64,000 nucleotides of DNA from Neoarius graeffei (taxonomy: Eukaryota > Chordata > Actinopteri > Siluriformes > Ariidae), in assembly GCF_027579695.1 (NCBI RefSeq), contig NC_083592.1:34416714-34480713 (forward strand), read 5' to 3'. The translations under genes and the position numbers were made by a program. Below, piece by piece: positions 42,060 to 54,311 of the stretch; positions within the stretch are counted from its first letter, which is position 1; the number at the start of each line of letters is the position of its first letter. The notes under the pieces were generated by a model, which made no database searches, had not been told where the DNA came from, and saw only the letters and a program-made list of their open reading frames with translations.

Positions 42060-42950
42060 GCACACCTGCATTTAATACTTTGTACAACCTCCCTTCCAGA
42101 AACAGCATTAATTCTTCTCCTATAAAATTTTATTAGGTTGAACAGGGCATCTGAGACCATTCCTCTTTACACAGTCTGTCCAGATCATCCAGGGTCCTCA
42201 GCCCTCTCTTGTCCCCTCTCCTCTTCAGTTCAGCCCACAGATTTTCAATGAGGTTCAGGTCAGGGGACTGAGATGGTCAGGGCAGAAGCTTGAATCTGGG
42301 GTCAGTGAACCATTTTTGTGTTGATTTGGACATATTCTTCAGATCATTGTCCTGCTGGAAGATCCAAAGATGATTCAGTTTTAGTTTCCTGGCAGAGGCA
42401 GCCAGATTTTGATTTAAAATGTCCTTCATGGAGTCCATGATGCAATGTACCCTAACGACGTTTCCAGCGCCTTTGGAGGAAAAACAGCCCCAAAACATCA
42501 CAGAACTTCCACCATATTTTAGAGTTGGGATTGGGTTCTTTTCATTATAGCCATCCTTCTTTTTACACCAAACCCACCTTCAGTGTTTATTGCCAAAAAG
42601 CTCCATTTTTGTTACGTCAGACCAAAGAACAAGGTTCCAGTCAAAGTTGTAGTTGCGTTTTGCAAACTTCAGGTGCTTATGTTTGTGGTTAACTGACAGA
42701 AAAGGCTTTTTTTTCTGGCAAACCTTTGACATTACCTGTTGGCATGGAGGTGGAGTCTGAGGGTGGTTTGGGAGACTTGGAAACCTTAGATTTTCCTTTT
42801 TTTTTTTTTGTAATTCACCAACAGTTATCCTTGGGGATTTTTTTTTCTGCCTCTATTACAGTCCCCTTCACTGTACATGGGGGCAAAATAAACTTGGTTC
42901 CTTTTCCAGGAGAGTTTATAGCAGTTCCAGTTGGTGTTCCCTTTTTTTTT
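42060..42950 (-). pseudogene. Tc1 transposase remnant
   Basis: The clearest segment is the 74-codon frame 42277-42501 with MMFWGCFSSKGAGNV and WIFQQDNDLKNMSKST, corresponding to the region around the second catalytic Asp of Tc1 transposases. The flanking coding sequence (to about 42950) is scrambled by frameshifts. Non-functional. Confidence 0.75.
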
Positions 42951-43353
42951 TATTGCCTTAACAGTAGAAATGGACATTTTCATGTGAGCAGCTATTTTTT
43001 ATAACTGTTCTCTGACTTATGAAGGTCAACACACTTCTCCCACATTGGGTTTATGTGTTCTCTTATCTTTCCCATGTTGATGGATGGATGACTAAGGGAA
43101 TTTGGCCTTCATATTTCACCTCATATTTGTACCCCAGTTAATCAGGAAGTCATGGATTACAGCTTGAAAGTTCCGATACACTCCAATCAACTCAAAAAAT
43201 ACTGTGCAATTTAAATGGGAAACATGCTTCAGTTACATCATGTTCACTATAATTTTCAGGGCTGCCAACAATAGTGGCACATGTGTTTTTGTGGAAAATA
43301 ATTATTTCCTGACGAGGGAATTGTTTTTTTTTCTCTGAATAAATTTATTTCAA

Positions 43354-44328
43354 CGCACACTGCAGGCTAATGCAATGCCACTGTTTCTGTTTTTAGCAGT
43401 GTCTATTTAATGCTCCAAATTTCCATTATCTGTATCTGTGTTTAGATATGAACTGGAAGTGGGTGTAGCCTAAACCAGAAAATTTTATTGTTTGTTTGTT
43501 TGTTTGTTTTAAATTAAAATATGAACTTTAAAACGATGCCTCCAGGAACATCTGTGAACTCAGTGCTGTTGCTAGTTAAAGCGGGGTTTTTCATTTAATT
43601 TCATTTAAATATTTTCATTTAATAACAATGAAGACTATGCTAATAACTATGTGCAATGTACAAGTTCATTTTTAAATTATTTTCTCGAGACCCCAGCAGA
43701 GAAATGCTGCCTTGTGTCCGCTGAGTGCTACATGGACTGTCTTTTGTAAATTTTAGGGCTGATAATAAGTGGTTTACGACTGACCCAAACCACTGACAAG
43801 AGCCAAAAAAAAAAATTTTCAATCTCACATTGAACATCATCACTATCATATGACTCTGACATACCAGTACACTGAATGACAAAGTGTCAGGAATGGGTTG
43901 TAGAGATGGAGTGCAAGAAAACATTTATTGATGTTGAAATAAATGAAACACAATCACTATGAAACATAAATGAGAAATAGCAAGGCTAAAAACAAGAACA
44001 TGACATGAATCAAGGTGACAGTGACTAAATGCCAACAAAGAGTGCTGTACAATACGTGACTTAAATACCAATGTATTGTACAGCAGGTACAGGTGCTTGT
44101 GGTCATACGACATGGTGCTTGCAGTGAATATGTGACGTGCAATGGCTAATGGATGATGCGGTCCAGCGCTGTATGGACACAACCATGACACAAAGTCAGT
44201 TATCATATTGCTGAGTTTCATGTGACGTCACATCTGCCTCATTAGTTATTCAAAACTTTAGCTGGTGGTCTACCAAAGCTCAGTTGACAAAGCATTTGTA
44301 CAGAGAAGGTGCATTGCTCGCATGAAAA
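43354..44328. other. Unassigned ~1 kb
   Basis: A short (GTTT)n run near 43487; otherwise nothing recognised. The minus-strand frames here are hydrophobic but without motif or conservation signal. Confidence 0.4.
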
Positions 44329-44545
44329 ATGCCTTACGCTTGCGTTGTTTTAGTTTGTTCGAATCGATCAAACCATGAAACTGATAAAAGTTTCTTCAGG
44401 GTTCCCCGTGAACTAATAAAAAAGGGTGAACGAACACAGGATTTCACAAAAAGACGTTAAGAAAAGTGGCTTTTGAACCTCTCACTGAAATTGAAGGGAG
44501 CCGAGTGAAAGCCTGCTCGAGTTTGCAGTGATCACTTGGTGAAAG
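44329..44545 (+). pseudogene. THAP-type zinc finger exon with two stops
   Basis: From the ATG at 44329 the frame shows the THAP signature: a Cys pair near the start (MPYACVVLVC), FFRVPR, a conserved Trp (EKWLLNL), and C-x2-H near the end (ARVCSDHL). That is the C2CH zinc-coordinating set in order, about 72 codons long as usual for THAP domains. TAA at 44458-44460 and TGA at 44506-44508 interrupt it in frame. A possible donor (AG/GTTTGT) follows at 44545-44546. THAP fingers occur in DNA transposases (P, Kolobok) and host THAP proteins. With no other exons and all-repeat surroundings, a dead transposon exon is the likelier reading. Confidence 0.8.
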
Positions 44546-44960
44546 GTTTGTATCTCCCTCTCAGCTATGTCCTTAGTGTTTTCCAAGTAGTTTTCTTGCT
44601 ATGTGTCATTATTTTATGGTACTTTTTTTAGTCACAAAGCACTAAAGTCCACAGCTGTTTCTTTGTTTACTCCTCACAAAGTCCATATGCATGAAGGTTG
44701 CGACAAAATTCTTACCTAGCCATACAGTTACAATGTGCTGTGATGACCTCTCCATCTTGTTTAACTTAGATTAGATTAGATTAGATTAGATTAGATTAGA
44801 TTAGATTAGATTGAACTTTATTGATCCCTTTGGGAGGGTTCCTTCAGAGAAATTAAAATTCCAGTAGCATCATTACAGGATAAACAGAATAGAAATAGAG
44901 AAAAACTTCTAGATAAATTCAATTCAATTAGGTATTTACATATACAAATATAAAAAAGAG

Positions 44961-45332
44961 GGCGGCACGGTGGTGTAGTGGTTAGCGCTGTCGCCTCACA
45001 GCAAGAAGGTCCGGGTTCGAGCCCCGTGGCCGGCGAGGGCCTTTCTGTGTGGAGTTTGCATGTTCTCCCCGTGTCCGTGTGGGTTTCCTCCGGGTGCTCC
45101 GGTTTCCCCCACAGTCCAAAGACATGCAGGTTAGGTTAACTGGTGACTCTAAATTGACCGTAGGTGTGAATGTGAGTGTGAATGGTTGTCTGTGTCTATG
45201 TGTCAGCCCTGTGATGACCTGGCGACTTGTCCAGGGTGTACTCCGCCTTTCGCCCATAGTCAGCTGGGATAGGCTCCAGCTTGCCTGCGACCCTGTAGAA
45301 GGATAAAGCGGCTAGAGATAATGAGATGAATG
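44961..45332 (+). mobile_element. V-SINE in the LINE 3' UTR
   Basis: Full-length, opposite in orientation to the LINE; perfect 15-bp duplication AAATATAAAAAAGAG at 44946-44960 and 45333-45347. Confidence 0.97.
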
Positions 45333-45461
45333 AAATATAAAAAAGAGTAAGATATGGGGAAGAGGGAAAGAGAGAGAGAAAAAAGGGGAAAAAAAGTCCA
45401 GTGGAAGAGGTATTGCACATTATATTGCACATTGTCCAGTATTGCTTATTGTCAGGCTAGG

Positions 45462-48085
45462 CTACTGCTCCTTCCTGTCCTCTGTCCTCCTGTTACCCCT
45501 CCCCCCCAGAGGGGAGTTGTACAGTCTGATGGTGTGAGGGACAAAGGAGTTTTTAAGTCTGTTCGTCCTGCACTTGGGAAGGAGCATTCCGTCACTGAAC
45601 AGGCTCCTCTGGTTGCTGATGATGGTGTGCAGAGGGTGACTGGCATCATCCATGATGTTCAGTATTTTGTCCCTAGTCCTCTTCTCTGCCACCGTCACCA
45701 GAGAGTCCAGCTTCATGCCGACCACAGAGCCAGCCCGCCTGATCAGTTTGTCCAGCCTGGATGTGTCCTTCTTGGATGTGCTGCCCCCCCAGCACACCAC
45801 GGTGTAAAACAGGACACTGGCGACCACAGACTGATAGAACATCCACAGGAGTTTCCTGCAGATGTTAAAGGACCTCAGCCTCCTCAGGAATTATAGCCTG
45901 CTCTGTCCCTTCCTGTACAAGTGGTTGGTGTTGCAAGTCCAGTCCAGCTTGCTGTCCAGCCACAGCCTGAGGTACTTGTAGGAATCCACAGCCTCCACCT
46001 TGACTCCCTCAATCAGAACTGGTCGTGACCTTGGTCTGGACCTCCCAAAGTCAATGACCAGCTCCTTGGTCTTTGAGGTGTTGAGCTGCAGATGGTTCCT
46101 GTTGCACGAAACGGCAAAGTCCCTCACCAGGCTCCTATACTCCTCCTTTCTGTTGTCCCTGATACACCCCACGATGACTGTGTCAACGGTGAACTTCTGA
46201 ATGTGACACAGCTCCGAGTTGTAGCAGAAGTCCGTGGTGTACAGGGTGAAGAGAAGAGGGGCCAGCACCATGCTGTGGGGTGCTCTGGTGCTGCTAATCA
46301 CAGTGTCAGATGAGATGTCCTTCAGCCTGATGTACTGCGACCTGTCGGTGAGGTAGCTGGAGATCCAGATGACCAGGCAGGGGTCCACTTGCATCCTGTT
46401 CAGTTTGTCCTGAAGCATAAGGAGCTGGATGGTGTTGAAGGCACTCAAGAATTCCAAGAAGAGGATCCTCACTGTGCCATTTCCCTTATCCAGATGCGAG
46501 TGGGCTCAGTGTAGCAGGTAGAGGATGGCGTCTTCCACACCAACACCTGCCCAGTATGCAAACTGCAGACAGTCCTGGGCATGTTGCACCTGGGGTCTGA
46601 GGAGGCTGAGGAAGAGCCACTCCAACATCTTCATCAGATGTGAAGTGAGTGCCACTGGTCGGAAGTCATTCAGCTCGCTGGGCCGGTTCTTCTTGGGAAC
46701 TGGAACGATGCATGATGTCTTCCAGAGGGTGGGCACTCTCCCCAGCTGCAGGCTGAGGTTGAAAATGCACTGGAGTGGTTCACCCAATTCAACAGCGCAG
46801 GTCTTCAGTAGTCGGGGACACACCTTGTCCGGGCCTGCTGCTTTCCTGGGGTGAAGCTTCCTCAGTTGACCTCTGACCTGGTCTGCAGTAATGCATGGAG
46901 GAGTCTGTGTTGAGGTGGAGGAGGAGGGGGCTGCTGCAATGACTGGGGGGAGGTGTGTTGAGGGAAGAAGGAGAGATGGCTGCAATGAGGGGGAGGGTGG
47001 GGGTGACGTGGGCTGGTTGAACCGGTTAAAGAAGTCATTCAACTCGTTCGCCCTCTCCACTGTCCCCTCAACGGCTCTGGAATTTGTGTTGTGGCCTGTG
47101 ATGGTTTTCACGCCTTCCCAGACCTCCCTCATGCTTTTCTCCTTCAGCTTCTGCTCCACCTTTCTCCTGTAGCTGTCCTTAGCTTCCCTCATGCAGCGTT
47201 TCACCTCCTGCTGTGCTGCTTTCATTGCCTCCCTGTCCCTGTTCCTGAAGGCGGCCTTCTTCCTGTTGAGGACAGCCTTGACTTCCTGTGTTACCCATGG
47301 CTTGTTATTAGGGTAACACTGTACAGTCTTAGCGGGGGAAACCACGTCTGCACAGAAGTTGAGGTAATCGATCAGACAGTGTGTCAGCCCCTCTATGTCC
47401 TCACAGTGTGGGCTAAGCAGCACATCCCAGTCTGTGGTGTCATAATAGTCTCTGAGGGCATCTTCCATTTCAGGGGACCACCTCCTGATGAAACTAGTTG
47501 TTACAGGCTGCCTTTGGACTAGGGGGGTGTACTTTGGCTGTGGACGAACCAGGTTGTGGTCAGACTTCCCTAGTTGGGGGAGGGGTGTGACTCTTTATGC
47601 ATCCCTCACATTAGCATGCAGCAAGTCAATTGTCCTGTTGTTCCTAGTTGGACAGTCCACAGCCTGGTAAAAAGCAGCCAAAGTAGAGTCCAAAGTAGCG
47701 TGATTAAAGTCCCCAGAAATGATCATAAATGCCTCAGGGTGCTGTATCTGCAGCCTTGCTATGACAGAGTGAATCCTCTCATATGCAGCGTCTGCGTCTG
47801 CCCTCGGAGGGATGTAAACACGGATGATGATCACGTGACTGAACTCCCTCGGCAGATAATATGGCTGCAGGCTAATGGCTAGCAGCTCCAAGTTTGGGCA
47901 ACATAAAAAACTGTCTTTACGGAGATATGTCCCGGGTTACACCGGCGGTTGTTCACGTAAATGATGAGTGTCCCACCTTTGCTTTTCCTGCATGCTTTAG
48001 TGTCTCTGTCAGCTCTCATCGCAGTGAATCCCTGCAGGTCCACGTTAGCATCCGGTATGAGGTGTGTTAGCCATGTCTCCGTAAA
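45462..48085 (-). pseudogene. LINE ORF2: endonuclease and reverse transcriptase, broken
   Basis: The endonuclease part keeps an ETWL-like catalytic Glu motif (about 48060) and SGDFNH (about 47710). The 320-codon segment 46506-47468 holds the linker (NKPWVTQEVKAVLNRKKAAF) and reverse transcriptase N-terminus (RKAAGPDKVCPRLLK, LNDFRPVALTS). The segment 45891-46472 continues through the palm, where the usual Y/F-x-D-D box reads FTVD, so one catalytic Asp is lost. 45462-45842 is the conserved C-terminal region (FYQSVVASVLFYTVVCWGG). Joins near 47470-47595, 46472-46506 and 45842-45891 are frame breaks or stops. No retrotransposition expected. Confidence 0.9.
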
Positions 48086-49325
48086 AATAAAATCTGAGAC
48101 TCAAAACAAATGATTTGTTCATTATTAGGACTTCAGTTCAGCTAAAACTTAGCCAGACACACAAAAAAGCAATGGAGCAAAGGATTTTGCAAGAGATTAG
48201 TGGCAGGCTGCCAGGTCACTCTGTTGTGAGTAGTTGTCGATGTTGATTTTAAAAGTAACTAAGTAAATTACATAGAGAAATCAATAATTAAGTCTGAGTG
48301 AAAAATACTGTGATGAGCTGCATCGAAGAAGAGTCTGGAGACAGAAATCTTATTTTCTCAGTCATTAGCCTGTGCTACTTGCTCTTGATAGCACTGGCTT
48401 GACCACTTTATTACCATTTGCTAACACTACTGATGAATGCTGCACTGGCTGGAAGGTGACTTCACTGCTGCGCTGACGGCGCTGACTCATGGTTAAGCTT
48501 GTGTTGGTCTTTGAGAAGGCCGAGGGCGATAAATTTTTGGTCCCTCTCACTATAACTCAAAATCTGATTGGTTAATTCATCTGTCACTTCTGACATAAAC
48601 AGACACTGCCACAGGCTTTCTGTCCCGGCAATGAAGTCCTAACCAATGAGTGAGTCAGCTCTAAACTCTTCTCAGCCTAGAGACAACAAACTAAATTCTC
48701 ACTGGTGTAGGTGCAATAGGCTTATCGAATCAGTCTCATGTAAAAAGGGATCAGTCTCATAAATTAATTAATCATTAATTCAAGTGTCTAATAGTTTATA
48801 GCTAAACTATTAAAATCAATGGAATAACTTAGTGGTGATGCTGCTATAGTTTTAGTGAGTATTGTAGCTCTAATGTAATACATTTACTCTAGATCTATAA
48901 CATTCATAAAACAACCAAATGGGCGAAGGCAATTAGAATACTTGTTTGGCAGAGGTTGGCGTTCAGTGAATGTTGTAGCAATAGACAGGACACAGTTTAT
49001 TCCAAAGATAGCATTTATTGAAATAGCTGACACGAATTAGCAAACTAATACTGATCAGATATAGCAACAATAGCAGCCAAGGAATAATTCAATATAAATG
49101 GTGATACAATGTATACAGGTAATAATCAGTAGTGTATAAAGCAATAGTCAGTAGTAAGTAGAATAATAACCAGTAGTAAACAGAGTAAGAAACCAGCAGT
49201 GAATATAATGATAACTAAGGCACTAATGGTGATCAGAAGTAATAGGCTATATGCAAGTTTACAGTGTAGGGGTGAGTGAATGTTAAAATGTGAGAGGGAA
49301 ATAACGTGTTTATGTGTGTCTGGGT
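48086..49325. other. Unassigned ~1.2 kb
   Basis: AT-rich with no element ends or gene frames recognised. Confidence 0.4.
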
Positions 49326-49326
49326 G

Positions 49327-49364
<38 letters not shown>
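49326..49364. repeat. (GT)n microsatellite
   Basis: About 16 GT units followed by imperfect GT-rich sequence to about 49400. Confidence 0.96.
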
Positions 49365-49366
<2 letters not shown>

Positions 49367-49399
49367 TGTGTGTGTGAGCATAGGTGTGTGCGTGCGTGT

Positions 49400-50680
49400 G
49401 TGCAGCTGCGCACTAACGAGATGAGGAGGAGCTAGGGAGAGAGGGCGTGTGCAGGCGCACAACAAGGAGGAGGGGAGTGAGGCTGTGTGCGCATGCGGGC
49501 GAGATAGGTGTGGTATGTGAATGTAATGCGCAAGCCTTTGTGCTAGGCCTCAAACCCAAACTTCTACTTAACCTTAACTACTCCTGAAATCCCAACGTTG
49601 AGGGGTGTAGTGTGATGGAGGGAGTTAAAAAGAGAGAGAGAAAGAGAGAGAGAAAATGCATGCACAATCTCACTAAGTACAGATAGTAAACGAAGCAAAT
49701 CAAACAACACACAGTCTAAGACCGACTTTCATGTGAATCAAAAAGCGTACATTAAAACCATGAATGAATTCAAATAAACAACACTCTTCACATTAACTAG
49801 CCACAACTAAGACTAACAATTGCCCGGATGCCAGCCTTACTTGAGATCGCTCTTGCTTGGCGACTGAAAGTGCGCAGTCTGTTATCTGAAGACAGCGTGG
49901 AATGCAGGTCCAGGGAGAAAACAGTTCTGTTCCTTTTGCTTTTACAGCTTGTCAGCTGAAGATCTTCGGTGTCCCATCGGTTGTCTGATGATCTGGAAGG
50001 AATCTTGTTTGTAGTTCATCGATGTTGCGAAAGGGAAAAGGGATCCGGTCGCCTTTTCTCTTTAAAATACTGCGTGGGCTGCAGTAACTAACCGTTTCAG
50101 TTATTATTGCAACTATGTGAAGATCAAATACATTGAACTTTGGCTAAAGGTCAGGTATCAATAGCTTCTTTGTCCTTTGTTCTCCTGAACACAGATGCAA
50201 CGACGTCTCTTTCACGCGTGGAAACCCACCGCCAGAGACAGGGAATTTCGATTTCGCTGCGGGTTTTAAGCACAGTCGTAACGTCACTGTATTTGGTATC
50301 CGGTATCATCTCTGTATCCAATACCATTACAGGGAGTCAGAAGAACGGGCAGAGATAGAACATGGCATCGAGTACAGGGATTGGAGTGTTCAATGCTGTA
50401 CAGTGAAAGGGAGAAGATGGTTCATAAAGTGAAGCAGGGAATTGGTTACTATGGCTACGGCATGGCAGCCCCTCCGACACTGGATAACTCTATTTTAATG
50501 TTTTCAGGACAGTAACCCTTTCATTTCTGAAGCAAATTTGATAGAAAATGAGGCCAAATGAAAGAAATTAAATATGACATTTGAAATGCGGATATGTTTG
50601 GGCCTTTTCTGAAGGCCTAGAAGGCCCTCACGGTTCCCCTCTGGCGCCATGAATAAAGCACTCATTCATACGTGGGACAA
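49400..50680. other. Unassigned ~1.3 kb
   Basis: Includes a GA-rich run near 49630-49655. No supported gene or repeat boundary. Confidence 0.4.
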
Positions 50681-50689
50681 TTTAACATT

Positions 50690-50860
50690 GAAAACCCATA
50701 TCTGAACATGTTTTGGGGAGGTGTGAGGAAACTGAAGAACTCTGAAGTAAACCCATGCAGACATGGAGAGAAAAACTCCACACAGACAGTAATCCAAGTT
50801 CAGGATTGATCTGAAGAGCCTGGAGCAGTGAAGTGACAATGCTACATGCTGCGGTGGTGC
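50690..50860 (-). mobile_element. Ancient V-SINE relic
   Basis: GTAAACCCATGCAGACATGG, AAACTCCACACAGACAG and CAGGATTGATCTGAAG are still alignable to the central domain and B-box part of V-SINEs. Heavily diverged, no ends. Confidence 0.6.
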
Positions 50861-52880
50861 TGTTATGCTTCCTGATAGCAGCAGTGATGATTTACTGTTT
50901 TCATTTTACAGATTTGACCTAGTTTACAGAACGGGACTGTTGGATGACCCACAGCCCACACCATTCGACTCAGAAACCATGCTGTTGAGCGGTTTATTTT
51001 GCCTGCTGTTACTCTGATAGTCATTGTTGGAATATCACTTATACGTACTTATATTACTGACACTTGTAATTAAGGAAGATTTATTTACAAGAAACCCACA
51101 ACAGCAAGCAACCGGCAACTTCTGCATGAAACTACTCCCCAGCTGACCCGAGACCTGTGGGAAGTGAAAAGCACAAGGGGCGCACACTGCCCTTTAAATT
51201 AAGAAGCAGCCTCATAGAGGGTGACTGGTTGTTTTGTTTGGAGTTTTCTGCACCATTAGGAGTCCCTAATGTGATTAATAATGTAGAGCACAAGTGCAAA
51301 CAAAGATTGATGGGCCATTATGTGCAAATCATAAAAAAAAAAGAAAAAAAAAGAAAAGAAAATGCAAATCCCCCATAGCATACATTTCGGTTATTGATTT
51401 GATCTCTCTCTCGCTCTCTCTCGCTATTTGACAGTGATGGAGAGTCAGATATTAATTCAATAACTCTCCCCACCACTGGCTCTTTTAAGGCCAGTCACTA
51501 AACCTGACTGATTGCTAATAAATTGGGGTGCTGATGAGCACGCTACTGAATCCAACCCAGTGCTTTCTTCAAGATTACATATCTGATTGTGCTTCAATTT
51601 CTTTACAGAAGCTTCCAAAATAACAGAAGAACTCCGCCGGGTTGATGTACCATGTTTCATGCCAATAGCTGCATTCAGTAAGACAAATTGCCAACATTGC
51701 CAACAGCCTAATGTTCATATATTATTCCTGTAATGAAATGGTTTGCAATCTGAATGCACCCACAATTCATTAGGATCCAAGGGTTTTTCTCCTTCCAAGC
51801 CCCCTAAGTTATTTTTTCATAACGCTTTTATGAAATGCGGTTGAAAAAATGCAACTGTCATCTTCTGTTACATCCCACTCATGTGCTTAACTGCTCAAGA
51901 TGTCTTTTTCGGCTCACAAAGGTCATTTTCCATTTTTTTTTATACCAGACAAGTGAGTGTATCAGCAGACTTCATTGTCAGCTGTTAGTATTTGTTGTTA
52001 CTTCATTTAAGTGGGATCCATGAGGCAAGATACCTTACTGCATTTTCAAAGCAGTGATGCCTAGGATCGAGGAAATGAAACCTGTCTAATTGTGTGCTCT
52101 AACGTGGCGAAATGCATTCGTCATGCCCCGACAACACAGACAACACCTTCGCACCTCTTGTCATGCGGTGCAAATGTGAGGAATGTCCCAATGCACAGTT
52201 CATTTGCTCCATGACATGCAAATGCTTTAACAGCGATGAGTCTTTCAGCTTAGGTCTCGGAGAAATTACTATAGATTTCCTAGTCAAACAGCAGTTTTAT
52301 CCGCCGTGGCACACCCACAGTTTGTCAAGATGAAAATTCGGCATATTTTTTACAAAATCTCATGGGCTGTTAATTATTCAGCGTGAGGAACTGTAGCCCT
52401 TGAAAATGTACATGTGAAGGGCCTCACTTCCAGACACTGTAGCAGCCTAGTGCCAAGAATAGAACTTGTCAAGGTGTGCCAGGGCTAAAATTCAGTTCAT
52501 CACCCAAAGCCCATGACTTATTCACTCTACATCATTTCATCCAGCTGAAGAATCTCCCATATTGATAGTCCAATGTAATGAAGAGGTGCAAGAGAAGTGA
52601 GCATGTTTGCTAATTCAAAACAGAATGCTAATTACTCTATATACTGTGTGTTAGAGAGGTTAGAACTCATAATTACGCAGAGCACGGTGACCTAGCATTA
52701 GGATTAGAGCTTCTATAGTCGGGACAGATTTGTCATGCTGTGTAAAAAGCTTTAAGAGATCCAGTACATGTCATCACAGTGCTTGGAAAACCTTCATATA
52801 CAAACAATACAGAGAGGAAAAGATGGCTAACATTGTTGATAATGCAGACTAATAAGTTATTTACAGTGCATGACAATGGA
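50861..52880. other. Repeat-poor 2-kb island
   Basis: The longest stretch in the window without a recognised transposable element. No coding exon is convincing; the frame at 52112-52333 is Cys-rich but unsupported. Octamer and homeodomain-like sites (ATGCAAAT at about 52200-52230, TGATTAATAATG at 51271) and a lack of simple repeats are compatible with conserved regulatory DNA, but this needs comparison with other fish. Confidence 0.35.
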
Positions 52881-53208
52881 GTCATCATCATCTTCTTCTC
52901 CAGCACTTTTGCCAGGTTGGGGTCCATGTGGACCCTATTGATCCACATCATATTGATTGGAGCATAGTTTTATGCCGGATGCCCGTCCTGCCACAACCCT
53001 TCCATTTCTGGGCTTGGGAAACAACCATCACACATACATTCACACCAATGGACAATTTAAAGTAGCCAGTTAACCTAACCGCATGTCTTTGGACTGTGGG
53101 AAACCGGAGCACCCGGAGGAAACCCACACAGAAAGGCCTCCATTGGCCACTGGGCTCGAACCCATAACCTTCTGGTGACGGTGCTAACCCTACACCACCG
53201 TGCTGCCC
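52881..53208 (-). mobile_element. V-SINE with CCAGGTTGGGGTCC-type 3' region
   Basis: Head at 53208 (GGGCAGCACGGTGG inverse), somewhat degraded; the 3' region (TTTTATGCCGGATGCCC, CCAGGTTGGGGTCCATGTGG) and CTTCTTCTCC tail match the outer SINE at 19060. No clean target duplication. Confidence 0.85.
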
Positions 53209-53369
53209 ATGCATAATGATAGAATATTAAATGGAATTCTGAAACTGCACATTTAATTTATTTTAAACCACAGCACAGTTGAATTCTCAAATCAGAAGAT
53301 CGATATATTTCTATAAAGAAGATTTCTATAACAGCATCTCCATGACAATAGTAATATGCTCTTGAATAT

Positions 53370-53731
53370 CTCATCTCATTATCTCTAGCCGCTTTTATCC
53401 TGTCCTACAAGGTCGCAGGCAAGCTGGAGCCTATCCCAGCTGACTACGGGCGAAAGGCGGGGTACACCCTGGACAAGTTGCCAGGTCATCACAAGGCTGA
53501 CACATAGACACAGACAACCATTCACACTCACGGTCAATTTAGAGTCACCAGTTAACCTAACCTGCATGTCTTTGGAGTGTGGGGGAAACTGGAGCACCTG
53601 GAGGAAACCCACGCAGACACAGGGAGAACAGGCAAACTCCACACAGAAAGGCCCTCGTCGGCCCCTGGGCTCGAACCCAGGACCTTCTTGCTGTGAGGCG
53701 ACAGTGCCAACCACTACACCACTGTGCCGCC
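53370..53731 (-). mobile_element. V-SINE, full length
   Basis: Perfect 12-bp duplication GCTCTTGAATAT at 53358-53369 and 53732-53743. A 16-bp internal CACATTCACAC block is missing relative to most copies. Confidence 0.95.
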
Positions 53732-53743
53732 GCTCTTGAATAT

Positions 53744-54089
53744 ATTAGGATTTTTATCCTAATAGCTCATTCTCATGGACTTGCATGGCAGACAGTCTAC
53801 ATAAGCCTATGTAAGCCTAATAATAAACAGATTTATTCCCCAAAAAATGTGTACAGCAAGTAATTGTTGATGTGAAACTTTTTATTAGGAGATGTTTAAA
53901 TAACAGTTATAGAAGGAGTTTCGGGATTCAGTGCTTTGTAACAGTCAGTAAACTTTCCAACACAGGAGTGTTATTAGGACAGAGGACTTTCTGGTAACAG
54001 GACAAGCTGCATTTTTTTTAACAGAGAGAATAATTGAAAGTCTGGAGACGAAATGACTGTTTACAGCTGCTCTAAGGTAACTGCAAACA
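53744..54089. other. Unassigned spacer
   Basis: Nothing recognised. Confidence 0.4.
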
Positions 54090-54299
54090 TGAGAAGCCAT
54101 GGCCTAATAGTTAAAGAAGCATCTTTGGGACAAAAATGTTGCCAGTTCGAATCCCTGGACCAGCAGGAATGACTGAAGTGCCTTTGAGCAAGGCACCTAA
54201 CCCCCAACTGCTCCCCAGGCTGCTCTGGGTATGCTGTACATTGCTCTGGATAACAGCATCTGCTAAATGCCTGTAATGTAATGTAATGTAATGTAATGA
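54090..54299 (+). mobile_element. Second tRNA-derived SINE family with (TAATG)n tail
   Basis: tRNA-like head (GCCATGGCCTAATAGTTAAA, B box CCAGTTCGAATCCCTGG), body TTTGAGCAAGGCACCTAACC and TGCTCTGGGTATGCTG, 3' end GGATAACAGCATCTGCTAAATG then TAATG repeats. Shares GGCACCTAAC-type sequence with the TTC-tailed V-SINE 3' part. It lacks the V-SINE central domain. Confidence 0.85.
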
Positions 54300-54311
54300 T
54301 AATAGGAACTC

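Larger units (their letters stand above)
41716..43353 (-). mobile_element. Decayed Tc1 transposon, second family, holding a LINE fragment
   Basis: Ends TTGAAATAAATTTATTTCAG and its inverse CTGAATAAATTTATTTCAA, with inner inverted blocks AAATAATTATTTTC. A Tc1 transposase is recognisable on the minus strand (next entry). Distinct from the 33571 family. Confidence 0.85.
44767..48085 (-). mobile_element. LINE (CR1/L2/Rex type, Jockey superfamily), 5'-truncated
   Basis: Minus-strand non-LTR element: apurinic-endonuclease sequence at about 47595-48085, linker and reverse transcriptase at 45890-47470, C-terminal region at 45460-45845, and 3' UTR ending in GGATCAATAAAG and a (TAATC)n tail at 44767-44815. 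A SINE sits in the 3' UTR. The 5' end stops inside the endonuclease domain. Confidence 0.9.

Noticed and set aside
45354..47522. Plus-strand frames up to 180 codons
   Set aside because: Antisense to the LINE reverse transcriptase, which has clear motifs.
48960..50540. Candidate LTR starting near TTTATTCCAAAGATAGC
   Set aside because: No second copy, no TG/CA ends with duplication, and no coding remnants nearby.
52112..52333. 73-codon Cys-rich frame as a small gene
   Set aside because: No start or splice context, no recognisable cysteine spacing, and an equally long antisense frame.
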